DNA of 14,155 nt from JACDAN01 sp035776735 (lineage in GTDB: Bacteria; Actinomycetota; Thermoleophilia; Gaiellales; Gaiellaceae): positions 1-14,155 of the forward strand of contig DASSSO010000126.1 in assembly GCA_035776735.1 (NCBI GenBank), given 5' to 3'. Made by a program: the position numbers and the translations under genes. Numbering within the stretch: the first letter of the stretch is position 1; every line of letters starts with the position of its first letter. This document shows, piece after piece, positions 7,430-12,869 of this stretch. A model generated the notes under the pieces. It was not told where the DNA came from and did no database searches. It saw nothing but the letters and a program-made list of their open reading frames with translations.

Positions 7430-8190
7430 AGGAGCTTCCTCTCGGCGATGTACTCGACGATCTTCTCCGCGGCGCTGCCGTCGTCCTCGATCTTCACCGT
7501 GTCGCCGCGGGGCGGCGGGTCGTTGAGCGCCTGCACGGAGGTCTTCGAGCCGGTCTCGCCCACGCCGTCGACGCCGAGCTCGGCGACGGACACGGTGCGC
7601 TGCGGCTTGGAGCGCGCGCCCATGATCCCCTTCAGCGACGGGTAGCGCGGCTCGTTGATCGCGTCGGACACGGCGAGCACTGCCGGGGTCGGCGCCTCGA
7701 TGACGTCGTAGCCGAACTCCGTCTGGCGCTTGCCCCGCACCTTCCCGTCGGAGACCTCGAGCTCGGCGACCTGGGAGATCACCGGGAGCCGGAGACGGTC
7801 GGCCACGGCCGCCCAGAGCACGGCGCCGTCGGAGTCGCTCGCCTGCTGGCCGAACAGGATCAGATCGGCCCCTTCCTGCTCGAGCGCTGCGCCGAGTGCG
7901 TTCGTCGTCGCGACGAGATCCGAGCCGGCCGCGGCGTCGTCCGTGATCATCAGCGCCTCGTCGGCGCCCATCGCGAGCGCCTTGCGGACCGAGTCCTGCG
8001 CACCCGCCGGGCCCATGGTCACGACGACCACCTCGCCGCCCTGCGCTTCCTTGATCCGGAGGGCCTCCTCGACGGCGTGGACGTCGAAGGGATTGATCGC
8101 GCCCTCGCCCGACCGGTCGAGCCGCTTCGTGCCCGGATCGATCCTGCGTGCCTGCTCCGGCACGTGCTTGACGCAGACGGCGATCTTCAC
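7426..8190 (-). CDS. etfB: Electron transfer flavoprotein beta subunit
   Basis: A 254-residue EtfB, first gene of the etfB-etfA-ETF-QO operon. It begins (GTG) KIAVCVKHVPE, the standard EtfB opening. AINPFDVHAVEEALRIKE is at 31-48, the nucleotide-binding segment GQQASDSDGAV at 114-124, and the dehydrogenase-recognition region INEPRYPSLKGIMGARSKP at 178-196. EtfB holds AMP in typical ETFs and docks on acyl-CoA dehydrogenases through the last of these. The frame is open for 53 more codons upstream, but the family N-terminus fixes the GTG at 8190. I see no strong Shine-Dalgarno there and no convincing promoter in the 112-bp region shared with the divergent M23 gene. Confidence 0.94.
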   Translation of the reverse strand: MKIAVCVKHVPEQARRIDPGTKRLDRSGEGAINPFDVHAVEEALRIKEAQGGEVVVVTMGPAGAQDSVRKALAMGADEALMITDDAAAGSDLVATTNALGAALEQEGADLILFGQQASDSDGAVLWAAVADRLRLPVISQVAELEVSDGKVRGKRQTEFGYDVIEAPTPAVLAVSDAINEPRYPSLKGIMGARSKPQRTVSVAELGVDGVGETGSKTSVQALNDPPPRGDTVKIEDDGSAAEKIVEYIAERKLL

Positions 8191-8302
8191 GGCCCGAGAC
8201 TCTACTGACGCCGCACGGGCCTCAAGCGGGGCAAGGCAGAGGCCGAAAGCTCTGCTAGGGTCTCGCCCTTCGAGCGCGAACCGGAGCGCTGAGGTCCCAG
8301 CA

Positions 8303-9211
8303 ATGAGACGCCACCGGACGACAGCCCGAGGAGCTCTTTTGCTTGCCATCGCCGGCCTGACGGCCGGCCCGGCGGCTGCGGTTCCCGACCCGTATCAACC
8401 GAAGGCGGCGAAGGCGGTCTCCGGCAGCGCTCAGCAGCAGCCGGCCGGGAAGCGCATGATCTTCCCCGTCCTCGGCAAGTTCCGGTACGGCAACGACTAC
8501 GGCGATCCGCGCGGGCAGGGACGCCACGAGGGGATCGACATCGTGGCGCCGCGCAAGGCGCTCGCCATCGCCGCCGAGTCGGGCCGGGTGAAGTACCACT
8601 TCGGCTCTTCGCGCGCGGGCTGCATGCTCTACCTCCACGGCGACAGCGGCACGACCTACCTCTACATCCACCTCAACAACGACCTCGGCACGACGAACGA
8701 CAACCGCGGCGGCTGCAAGCCCGGCGTGTCGTTCGCGCCCGGGCTGAAGAGCGGGATGAAGGTCGCCGCCGGAGAGCCGATCGGGTTCGTCGGCGACTCG
8801 GGCGACGCGAACGGGATCGAGCCGCACCTCCACTTCGAGTTGCATCCGAACGACGGCGCCTCCGTCAATCCCTTCAAGCATCTGAACCGGGCCTGGCGGC
8901 TCCTCTTCGCCGCCCCGCGCAAGGGCGAGACGTCGCTCTGGCTGAAGGGCGACGTGCTTGCCCAGCAGACCGCGGCGCTGAAGGTCAACGTCCGCAGCCT
9001 CGGGGTCCGCACGACGGGGCTGAAGCTGAACGGCATCAGCCGGCCGGTCTCGCTCGCGATCTCGCCGTTCACGGAGATCGAGAACGCCGTCGGACGGCTC
9101 GCCGGCAGCGAGCGGGCGACCGTCTGGACGGAGATCTTCCCGAACACGCTGGCCGCGCAACTCGGCCGGCCCAACGCGATCACGGCGCAGCGCGTGCTTC
9201 TCTCCCGCTAG
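8303..9211 (+). CDS. Secreted M23-family metallopeptidase
   Basis: A 302-residue exported peptidase of the lysostaphin/LytM type, likely to cut peptidoglycan cross-links or act as an envelope regulator. A basic N-terminus (MRRHRTTARG) and a hydrophobic stretch to AGPAAA-VP (about residue 26) form a signal peptide. The zinc ligands of M23 are all present: H75 and D79 in GRHEGID, and H177 in PHLHFE with H175; YIHL carries a further His123. Between the two motifs there is a longer loop than in minimal M23 domains with two cysteines, C107 and C138, which could form a disulfide outside the cell. Residues about 200-302 form a C-terminal domain I do not recognise. The ATG is preceded by TGAGGT with eight bases of spacing, a good Shine-Dalgarno; the upstream open frame is antisense to etfB. 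The gene diverges from etfB and ends at a strong hairpin. Confidence 0.9.
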   Translation: MRRHRTTARGALLLAIAGLTAGPAAAVPDPYQPKAAKAVSGSAQQQPAGKRMIFPVLGKFRYGNDYGDPRGQGRHEGIDIVAPRKALAIAAESGRVKYHFGSSRAGCMLYLHGDSGTTYLYIHLNNDLGTTNDNRGGCKPGVSFAPGLKSGMKVAAGEPIGFVGDSGDANGIEPHLHFELHPNDGASVNPFKHLNRAWRLLFAAPRKGETSLWLKGDVLAQQTAALKVNVRSLGVRTTGLKLNGISRPVSLAISPFTEIENAVGRLAGSERATVWTEIFPNTLAAQLGRPNAITAQRVLLSR

Positions 9212-9214
9212 CCG

Positions 9215-9237
9215 CGAGGCGGGCTTTGCCCGCCTCG
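9215..9237. terminator. Perfect 10-bp hairpin after the M23 gene
   Basis: CGAGGCGGGC / GCCCGCCTCG with a TTT loop begins four bases after the M23 stop. The stem is perfect and very GC-rich. It is followed by only TT, so it is a terminator-like hairpin without a U-tract, possibly serving both converging genes. Confidence 0.65.
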
Positions 9238-9283
9238 TTCGAGCGCGAGTCGGGCGAGGAACCGCGACACGCATCTTGGCCGC

Positions 9284-9302
9284 GCGACCGCGCAGCGGTC
9301 GC
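9284..9302. repeat. 8-bp perfect hairpin in the convergent gap
   Basis: GCGACCGC / GCGGTCGC with a GCA loop. It is the second of four hairpins packed into the 137 bp between the M23 and enoyl-CoA hydratase stops. Its role is unknown. Confidence 0.5.
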
Positions 9303-9317
9303 CCGGCTTCAGGTCGT

Positions 9318-9342
9318 CGCTGAAAGTCGTGAGACTTCAGCG
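9318..9342 (+). repeat. Hairpin repeat with core TGAAAGTCGTGAGACTT, copy A
   Basis: A 10-bp stem with one bulged A and a GTGA loop. Its 17-nt core TGAAAGTCGTGAGACTT (9321-9337) recurs exactly on the opposite strand at 12739-12755 inside another hairpin. This marks it as a dispersed intergenic palindromic repeat and not just a local terminator. Confidence 0.65.
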
Positions 9343-9345
9343 AAA

Positions 9346-9365
9346 GGTTCAGCGTCCGCTGAACC
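9346..9365 (-). terminator. Hairpin across the enoyl-CoA hydratase stop codon
   Basis: GGTTCAGCG / CGCTGAACC, nine-base arms with a two-base centre (realistically eight bp and a four-base loop). The hydratase TGA (9351-9349) is inside it, and on the minus strand it is followed by TTTCG. It is a likely terminator of the hydratase transcript. Confidence 0.5.
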
Positions 9366-10119
9366 GTGGTTCGCGCTTCTCGGCGAACGCGGTCAGGCCC
9401 TCCTTGGCGTCCTCGCTCGCGAAGAGCTCGCCGAAGCGGTCGCCCTCGCGCGTCAGGTTCTCCGCGTGGTCGCCGCCGAGGGCGCGGTTGGCCGCTTCCT
9501 TCGCCGCCTCCAGCGCGAGCGGGCTCTTCGTCGAGAGCTGGGTCGCGATCTCCAGCACCCGCGGGAGCAGCTCCTCCGGCTCGTAGACCGCGTTCACGAG
9601 CCCCCGGTCGAGCGCCTCCGCCGCGTCGACGGTCCGGCCGGTCAGGATCAGCTCCTTCGCGAAGCCGATCGTCGTCGCCCGCGCGAGCCGCTGCGTCCCG
9701 CCCCACCCGGGGATGATCCCGAGGTTGATCTCCGGCTGGCCGAGCTTCGCCGTAGACGACGCGTAGCGCAGGTCGCAGGCGAGCGCGAGCTCGCAGCCGC
9801 CCCCGAGCGCGAAGCCGTTGATCGCGGCGATCGTCGGCTGCCGCATCGTCTCCAGCAGGCGCCCCGCCTCGTGACCCAGCGTGCCCCAGGCCTTCGCTTC
9901 CTCGACGTCCAGGCCGCTCATGTACTTGATGTCGGCGCCGGCGATAAACGCCCTGTCTCCGGCGCCCGTGAGGACGACGACCCGTGAGCCGACGTCCTCC
10001 GAGAGCTCGGCCAGCCGATCCCGGAGCGCCGTCAGCGTCTCGACGTCGAGCGCGTTCATCGCGTCCGGCCGATCGACGGTGACGACGGCGACCGGCCCCT
10101 CGTGCCGGACCTCGATCAG
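9349..10119 (-). CDS. Enoyl-CoA hydratase/isomerase family protein, probable CTG start
   Basis: A crotonase-fold enzyme expected to hydrate 2-enoyl-CoA in beta-oxidation or branched-chain acyl-CoA breakdown. In full-length numbering the oxyanion-hole motif AGADI is at 60-64, GGGCE places the first catalytic Glu at 110, and KLGQPE the second at 130, matching Glu144/Glu164 of the rat enzyme. The first ATG (10059) would start at MNALD and lose the first strand. Upstream, in frame, the sequence reads IEVRHEGPVAVVTVDRPDA, the normal crotonase N-terminus, but it contains no ATG, GTG or TTG. A CTG at 10119-10117 overlaps the TGA of the B12-subunit gene as CTGA, the same 4-nt arrangement as other pairs here, with AGAAGG some 11 bases upstream. 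It gives 256 residues, the usual family length. The start codon is inference; the enzyme family is secure. Confidence 0.87.
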   Translation of the reverse strand: MIEVRHEGPVAVVTVDRPDAMNALDVETLTALRDRLAELSEDVGSRVVVLTGAGDRAFIAGADIKYMSGLDVEEAKAWGTLGHEAGRLLETMRQPTIAAINGFALGGGCELALACDLRYASSTAKLGQPEINLGIIPGWGGTQRLARATTIGFAKELILTGRTVDAAEALDRGLVNAVYEPEELLPRVLEIATQLSTKSPLALEAAKEAANRALGGDHAENLTREGDRFGELFASEDAKEGLTAFAEKREPRFSGR

Positions 10120-10514
10120 CTGACCGGAACCTTCTCGCGCAGGAAGTCGACGATCTCGCTCGTCGGGGCGCCGGGCGTGAACACCTCGGCGACGCCCTGC
10201 CGCTTGAGCTCCTCCGTGTCCTCGCGGGGGATCGTCCCGCCGACGACGACGAGCACGTCGTCGAGCCCGTTCTCCCTCAGTCCCTCGACGATCTTCGGAA
10301 CGAGCGTCATGTGGGCGCCGGACAGGATCGAGATGCCGACGGCGTCGGCGTCCTCCTGGACTGCGGTCTCGACGATCTGCTCGGGGGTCTGGTGGAGGCC
10401 GGTGTAGATGACCTCCATGCCGGCGTCGCGCAGTGCGCGCGCGATGATCTTCGCCCCGCGGTCGTGACCGTCGAGGCCCGGCTTGGCGATCACGACTCGG
10501 ATCTTTCCGGCCAT
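10116..10514 (-). CDS. B12-binding small subunit of an acyl-CoA mutase (methylmalonyl-CoA mutase family)
   Basis: A 132-residue stand-alone cobalamin-binding domain. It has the base-off B12 motif DGHDRG at 15-20 (DxHxxG, lower ligand His17), then SILSGAH at 62-68 (the SxL motif) and VVGGTIP at 90-96. Such proteins carry adenosylcobalamin and pair with a separate large catalytic subunit; a fitting partner, lacking its own B12 domain, ends 2.3 kb upstream at 12870. The family N-terminus (KIRVVIAKPGLDGHD) fixes the ATG at 10514. GGAG touches the ATG directly, too close for a normal ribosome site, and a TATACT hexamer lies 10 nt upstream, so the message may be leaderless. The stop overlaps the presumed CTG start of the enoyl-CoA hydratase. 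Confidence 0.92.
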   Translation of the reverse strand: MAGKIRVVIAKPGLDGHDRGAKIIARALRDAGMEVIYTGLHQTPEQIVETAVQEDADAVGISILSGAHMTLVPKIVEGLRENGLDDVLVVVGGTIPREDTEELKRQGVAEVFTPGAPTSEIVDFLREKVPVS

Positions 10515-10524
10515 CTCCGCCGTG

Positions 10525-10530
10525 AGTATA
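10525..10530 (-). promoter_or_regulatory. Probable -10 element (TATACT) for the B12-subunit gene
   Basis: On the minus strand TATACT, close to the TATAAT consensus, stands out in GC-rich sequence and ends 10 nt before the ATG at 10514. Transcription would begin within about four bases of the start codon. I see no good -35 hexamer at the normal spacing. Confidence 0.4.
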
Positions 10531-10535
10531 AGAAG

Positions 10536-10554
10536 CCTCTTTTCTCGGAAGAGG
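10536..10554. promoter_or_regulatory. Inverted repeat between two divergent promoters, possible operator
   Basis: CCTCTT / AAGAGG, six-base arms with a seven-base spacer, lies between the two TATA-like hexamers of the divergent B12-subunit and hydrolase genes. Its position suits a shared regulator, but six-base arms can occur by chance. Confidence 0.3.
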
Positions 10555-10576
10555 TCCTGCGCGGTCCGCGTCCGGG

Positions 10577-10582
10577 TATACG
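10577..10582 (+). promoter_or_regulatory. Possible -10 element (TATACG) for the MBL-fold hydrolase
   Basis: TATACG ends seven bases before the ATG at 10590, which would place the transcription start at or next to the start codon. No Shine-Dalgarno is visible, which also fits a leaderless message. No clear -35 was found. Confidence 0.35.
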
Positions 10583-10589
10583 CGAGACT

Positions 10590-11321
10590 ATGCAGATGAG
10601 GCTGAGGGTGATCGGCTGCTCGCCGGCCTGGCCCAATCCCGGCGGGGCCCAGTCCGGTTACCTCGTCGAGGGGCCGCCCGGCCGCGTGCTCCTCGACTGC
10701 GGCGCGGGCGTCCTCGCGAAGCTCCGCGAGCTGGAGGACTGGCCGCGCGTCGACGCGATCTGCCTCACCCACTTCCACCTGGATCACTGGGGCGACGTCG
10801 TCCCCTGGGTCTGGGCCCTCTGGTTCGGGCCGGCGAGCGAGCAGCCGCGGCCGGAGCTCTGGGTTCCTCCGGGCGGCCGGCAGCTGCTCACCGAGATCGG
10901 CCAGCGCCTCGGGACGCCGGACATGTTCACGCAGGCATTCACCGTCCGCGAGTACGCCGAGGGCGAGGGGTTCGAGACGGCCGGCTTCCGGATCACACCG
11001 CGCCGCGTCCTCCACTACGACCTGCGCGCGTACGGCTTCCGCGTCTCGTGCGACGGGAAGACGATGGCCTACTCCGGCGACAGCGGCCCGAGCGACGCGC
11101 TCTCCGAGCTCGCGCGCGACGCAGACCTCTTCCTCTGCGAGGCGACCCTGCTCGAGCCCAACCCTGAGGGCGGGACCCGAGGCCACCTCGCGGCGGCCGA
11201 GGCAAAGGCGGCCTTCGATGCGGCCGGCGCGAAGCGGCTCCTGCTCACCCACCGCCCGAAGGAGCGACCGCTCGCCCCCGAGTTCGAGCAGGTGCACGAC
11301 GGTTACGTGACCGAGATCTAG
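10590..11321 (+). CDS. Metallo-beta-lactamase-fold hydrolase (RNase Z/Rv1339-like)
   Basis: A 243-residue cytoplasmic MBL-fold enzyme. The metal motif THFHLDH gives H61, H63, D65 and H66; further ligands are H142 (LHYD), D164 (YSGDSG) and H221 (LLLTH). The opening LRVIGCSPAWPNPGGAQSGY, FLCEATL at 182-188 and GHL at 198-200 resemble the actinobacterial family of Mycobacterium tuberculosis Rv1339, reported as an atypical cAMP phosphodiesterase, and more distantly RNase Z and alkylphosphonate PhnP. The C-terminus after LTHRPKE is short. The substrate cannot be told from sequence. The ATG at 10590 is followed by a second ATG at 10596; family alignment allows either. The gene diverges from the B12 subunit with 75 bp between start codons, and its TAG stop overlaps the stop of the convergent gene. 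Confidence 0.85.
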   Translation: MQMRLRVIGCSPAWPNPGGAQSGYLVEGPPGRVLLDCGAGVLAKLRELEDWPRVDAICLTHFHLDHWGDVVPWVWALWFGPASEQPRPELWVPPGGRQLLTEIGQRLGTPDMFTQAFTVREYAEGEGFETAGFRITPRRVLHYDLRAYGFRVSCDGKTMAYSGDSGPSDALSELARDADLFLCEATLLEPNPEGGTRGHLAAAEAKAAFDAAGAKRLLLTHRPKERPLAPEFEQVHDGYVTEI

Positions 11322-12073
11322 GCGGTTCGGTCGGGGGGAGCGTAAGCCGCCTCGGCCCGGCGGCCGCGGCGCCAGCCGCGGACGTAGAACGCGACGACGA
11401 TCAGCGGCACGAGCGAGAGGAGCGCCATCGGCGCGAGGAGCCACTTGGCGTCCAGCCTCGCCTCGCCGCTGGGGACCACCGAGTTGCCGAGGTTCGGGAC
11501 GCCGCCGGCGCCGGGCGACTGCGCGGCCGGAACGGCGCCGGCCGTCATGCCGACGGGAGCCCAGGAGGAGACGAGCCAGCGGTTCTCCCCCCGGCCGGTC
11601 GGCGTGAGCTCCATCGCGAACGTCGAGGGCCCGAGCTTCGACTTCGCGGTCGGGAGCAGGAGCACCTGGAGGCCAAGCGCGTCGGAGTACGAGTACTCGA
11701 TCTTCCAGCGCGCCTCCTCGACCGGGAATGGCACGACCGGGATGTTCTGCGTCTTCCATTCCGCCCTCGAGATCCCCGCCCTGAGGCTCGGCGCTGCGAG
11801 GTCGTACGCGAGCTCGACCCGGCGCCGGGCCACCGCGTGCGTGACGAAGTTCGCCGCCGTCGCGAGCGCCTTCGCCCGCTCGACTCGCGTGAGCTCGACC
11901 GTCTCCGGCTCCTTGTAGACGTAAGCCTGCTCCCCGCCGAACGTCTGCGGCGGGTCCTGACCCTTCTCGGGCCAGAAAGCGCCGACCACGACGACGCCGA
12001 CGACGGCGACCACGGCCGCTCCCGACCACGCCAGGCGCCTGCGCATCCGAGGTGAGAAGAGGATGCCTCTCAC
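11318..12073 (-). CDS. Membrane-anchored protein of unknown function, paralogue of the neighbour upstream
   Basis: Not recognised as a named family. The 251-residue protein has an N-terminal membrane helix (about 13-33), an extracytoplasmic domain (about 60-175), a Pro/Gly/Ala-rich linker, a second helix (about 211-231) and a basic tail RGWRRGRR. The domain starts with helices, then carries EW (105-106), IPVVPFP (111-117), LQVLLLP and RWLVSSWAP ending at 173. The same landmarks occur at the same spacing in the gene 28 bp upstream, so the two arose by duplication. The helix-then-strands order with a closing WLVxxWxP recalls NTF2-like extracellular domains, but that is a guess. I chose the GTG at 12073 because MRGILFSPR lines up with MEGGLLSSR of the paralogue; an ATG at 12046 is the alternative. 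The TAG stop shares CTAG with the convergent hydrolase stop. Confidence 0.75.
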   Translation of the reverse strand: MRGILFSPRMRRRLAWSGAAVVAVVGVVVVGAFWPEKGQDPPQTFGGEQAYVYKEPETVELTRVERAKALATAANFVTHAVARRRVELAYDLAAPSLRAGISRAEWKTQNIPVVPFPVEEARWKIEYSYSDALGLQVLLLPTAKSKLGPSTFAMELTPTGRGENRWLVSSWAPVGMTAGAVPAAQSPGAGGVPNLGNSVVPSGEARLDAKWLLAPMALLSLVPLIVVAFYVRGWRRGRRAEAAYAPPDRTA

Positions 12074-12101
12074 GCTCGGCGCATCGTTCCTGGTCGGGCT
12101 C

Positions 12102-12659
12102 TTACCCCGACTGCGGCGCGCTGGGGATCGGCGGAGGCGCGTACGGCGCCCAGTAGTCGACGAGCCACTTCGCTTCCGCGCCGGAGCCGAACTTCTTCAG
12201 GCCGATGAAGAAGATCTGCGGCTTCTCCTTCGAGCCCTTCTTCGGCTGCATGACCACCTGGAGCGAGACGTCGTTCGGGTACGACCAGTCGACCTTCACC
12301 GGCGACTCGTTCACGGCCGCTTCAGGGTACGGCACGACCGGGATCTCGCCCGTCATCCACTCCTTGAGCGTCAGGTCCTGCTTGATCCCCGGCCCCGAGA
12401 TCGCCCACGCCTCGCGGAGGTTCTTCCGCACGACGGCCGTCTTGATGAACTGGACGGCGATCTGGCGGGCCTCGGGCGGAAGCGGCACGGTCTTCTCGGC
12501 GCCGACGTTCTGCGCCGGCTCGTTTGAGAACGTCTCGGGCGCGCTGTCGGCGCGCACCTGGGTCTGCCAGAAGGCGAGCACGCCGAACAGCAGCACGGCG
12601 CCCGCGATCCAGGGCAGCGCGCGATTGACCGTTCTCGAGCTGAGGAGGCCGCCTTCCAC
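12102..12659 (-). CDS. Membrane-anchored protein of unknown function, first of a paralogous pair
   Basis: A 185-residue protein with one N-terminal helix (about 14-31), probably an uncleaved anchor or signal, and an outside domain. Landmarks shared with the downstream paralogue are F-I-K-T-A-V-V-R (71-78), KEW (99-101), IPVVPYP (106-112), SYPNDVSLQV and KWLVDYWAP (164-172), followed by a proline-rich tail. It lacks the second helix of the paralogue, so the pair may form a complex with one single-pass and one double-pass member. No catalytic motif is visible. GTG start at 12659 without a clear Shine-Dalgarno; a TAACCT hexamer eight bases upstream could be a -10 of a leaderless message. The two genes are 28 bp apart and surely co-transcribed. 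Function unknown. Confidence 0.75.
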   Translation of the reverse strand: MEGGLLSSRTVNRALPWIAGAVLLFGVLAFWQTQVRADSAPETFSNEPAQNVGAEKTVPLPPEARQIAVQFIKTAVVRKNLREAWAISGPGIKQDLTLKEWMTGEIPVVPYPEAAVNESPVKVDWSYPNDVSLQVVMQPKKGSKEKPQIFFIGLKKFGSGAEAKWLVDYWAPYAPPPIPSAPQSG

Positions 12660-12667
12660 TTCGTCAC

Positions 12668-12673
12668 AGGTTA
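12668..12673 (-). promoter_or_regulatory. Possible -10 element (TAACCT) for the paralogous pair
   Basis: TAACCT on the minus strand fits the loose TANNNT pattern and ends eight bases before the GTG at 12659. No -35 is evident. Weak evidence. Confidence 0.25.
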
Positions 12674-12689
12674 GACGTGATTGCGGGCT

Positions 12690-12711
12690 GCTCGGTTAGG
12701 GCTCGGTTGGG
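12690..12711. repeat. Two tandem 11-bp repeats upstream of the paralogous pair
   Basis: GCTCGGTTAGG is followed at once by GCTCGGTTGGG (10/11 identical). They lie 17 bp upstream of the TAACCT hexamer, where an activator could bind. Chance cannot be excluded. Confidence 0.4.
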
Positions 12712-12731
12712 GTCCTGTTAAGGCGCCTTTC

Positions 12732-12759
12732 TCGGTGAAAGTCTCACGACTTTCACCGA
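12732..12759 (-). repeat. 12-bp perfect hairpin, copy B of the TGAAAGTCGTGAGACTT repeat
   Basis: The arms TCGGTGAAAGTC / GACTTTCACCGA pair perfectly around a four-base loop. Read on the minus strand, 12755-12739 is identical over 17 nt to the core of the hairpin at 9318-9342, while the outer stem bases differ but still pair. It lies in the 210-bp spacer between the mutase and the paralogous pair. Confidence 0.7.
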
Positions 12760-12839
12760 CCCTAAGAAGCCGGGCGGCCGCTTCGCGCCCGCGCGGCCCA
12801 GACACGCAGCGCAGGATTCCTTCTCTAGATGCCCTTGCG

Positions 12840-12864
12840 GCGAAACGGGCGCGGCCCGTTTCGC
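12840..12864 (-). terminator. 11-bp perfect hairpin after the mutase large-subunit gene
   Basis: GCGAAACGGGC / GCCCGTTTCGC with a three-base loop begins five bases after the mutase stop in the minus-strand direction. No U-tract follows. The position and stem strength suggest a terminator. Confidence 0.6.
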
Positions 12865-12869
12865 GGCGA

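Noticed and set aside
8236..8261. Small hairpin (GCAGAG/CTCTGC) and TAGGGT hexamer as promoter or riboswitch upstream of the M23 gene
   Set aside because: A six-base stem and a loose TANNNT match without a -35 are too weak in a 112-bp region to call.
8255..9706. 483-codon minus-strand frame over the M23 gene
   Set aside because: It is antisense to a peptidase with intact signal peptide and metal motifs, and of shadow-like composition.
10116..12029. 637-codon minus-strand frame ending in the B12 domain, as a possible fusion protein
   Set aside because: Only the last 132 codons look like protein. The upstream part is antisense to the MBL hydrolase and in the wrong frame of the paralogue gene, and the family start is the ATG at 10514.
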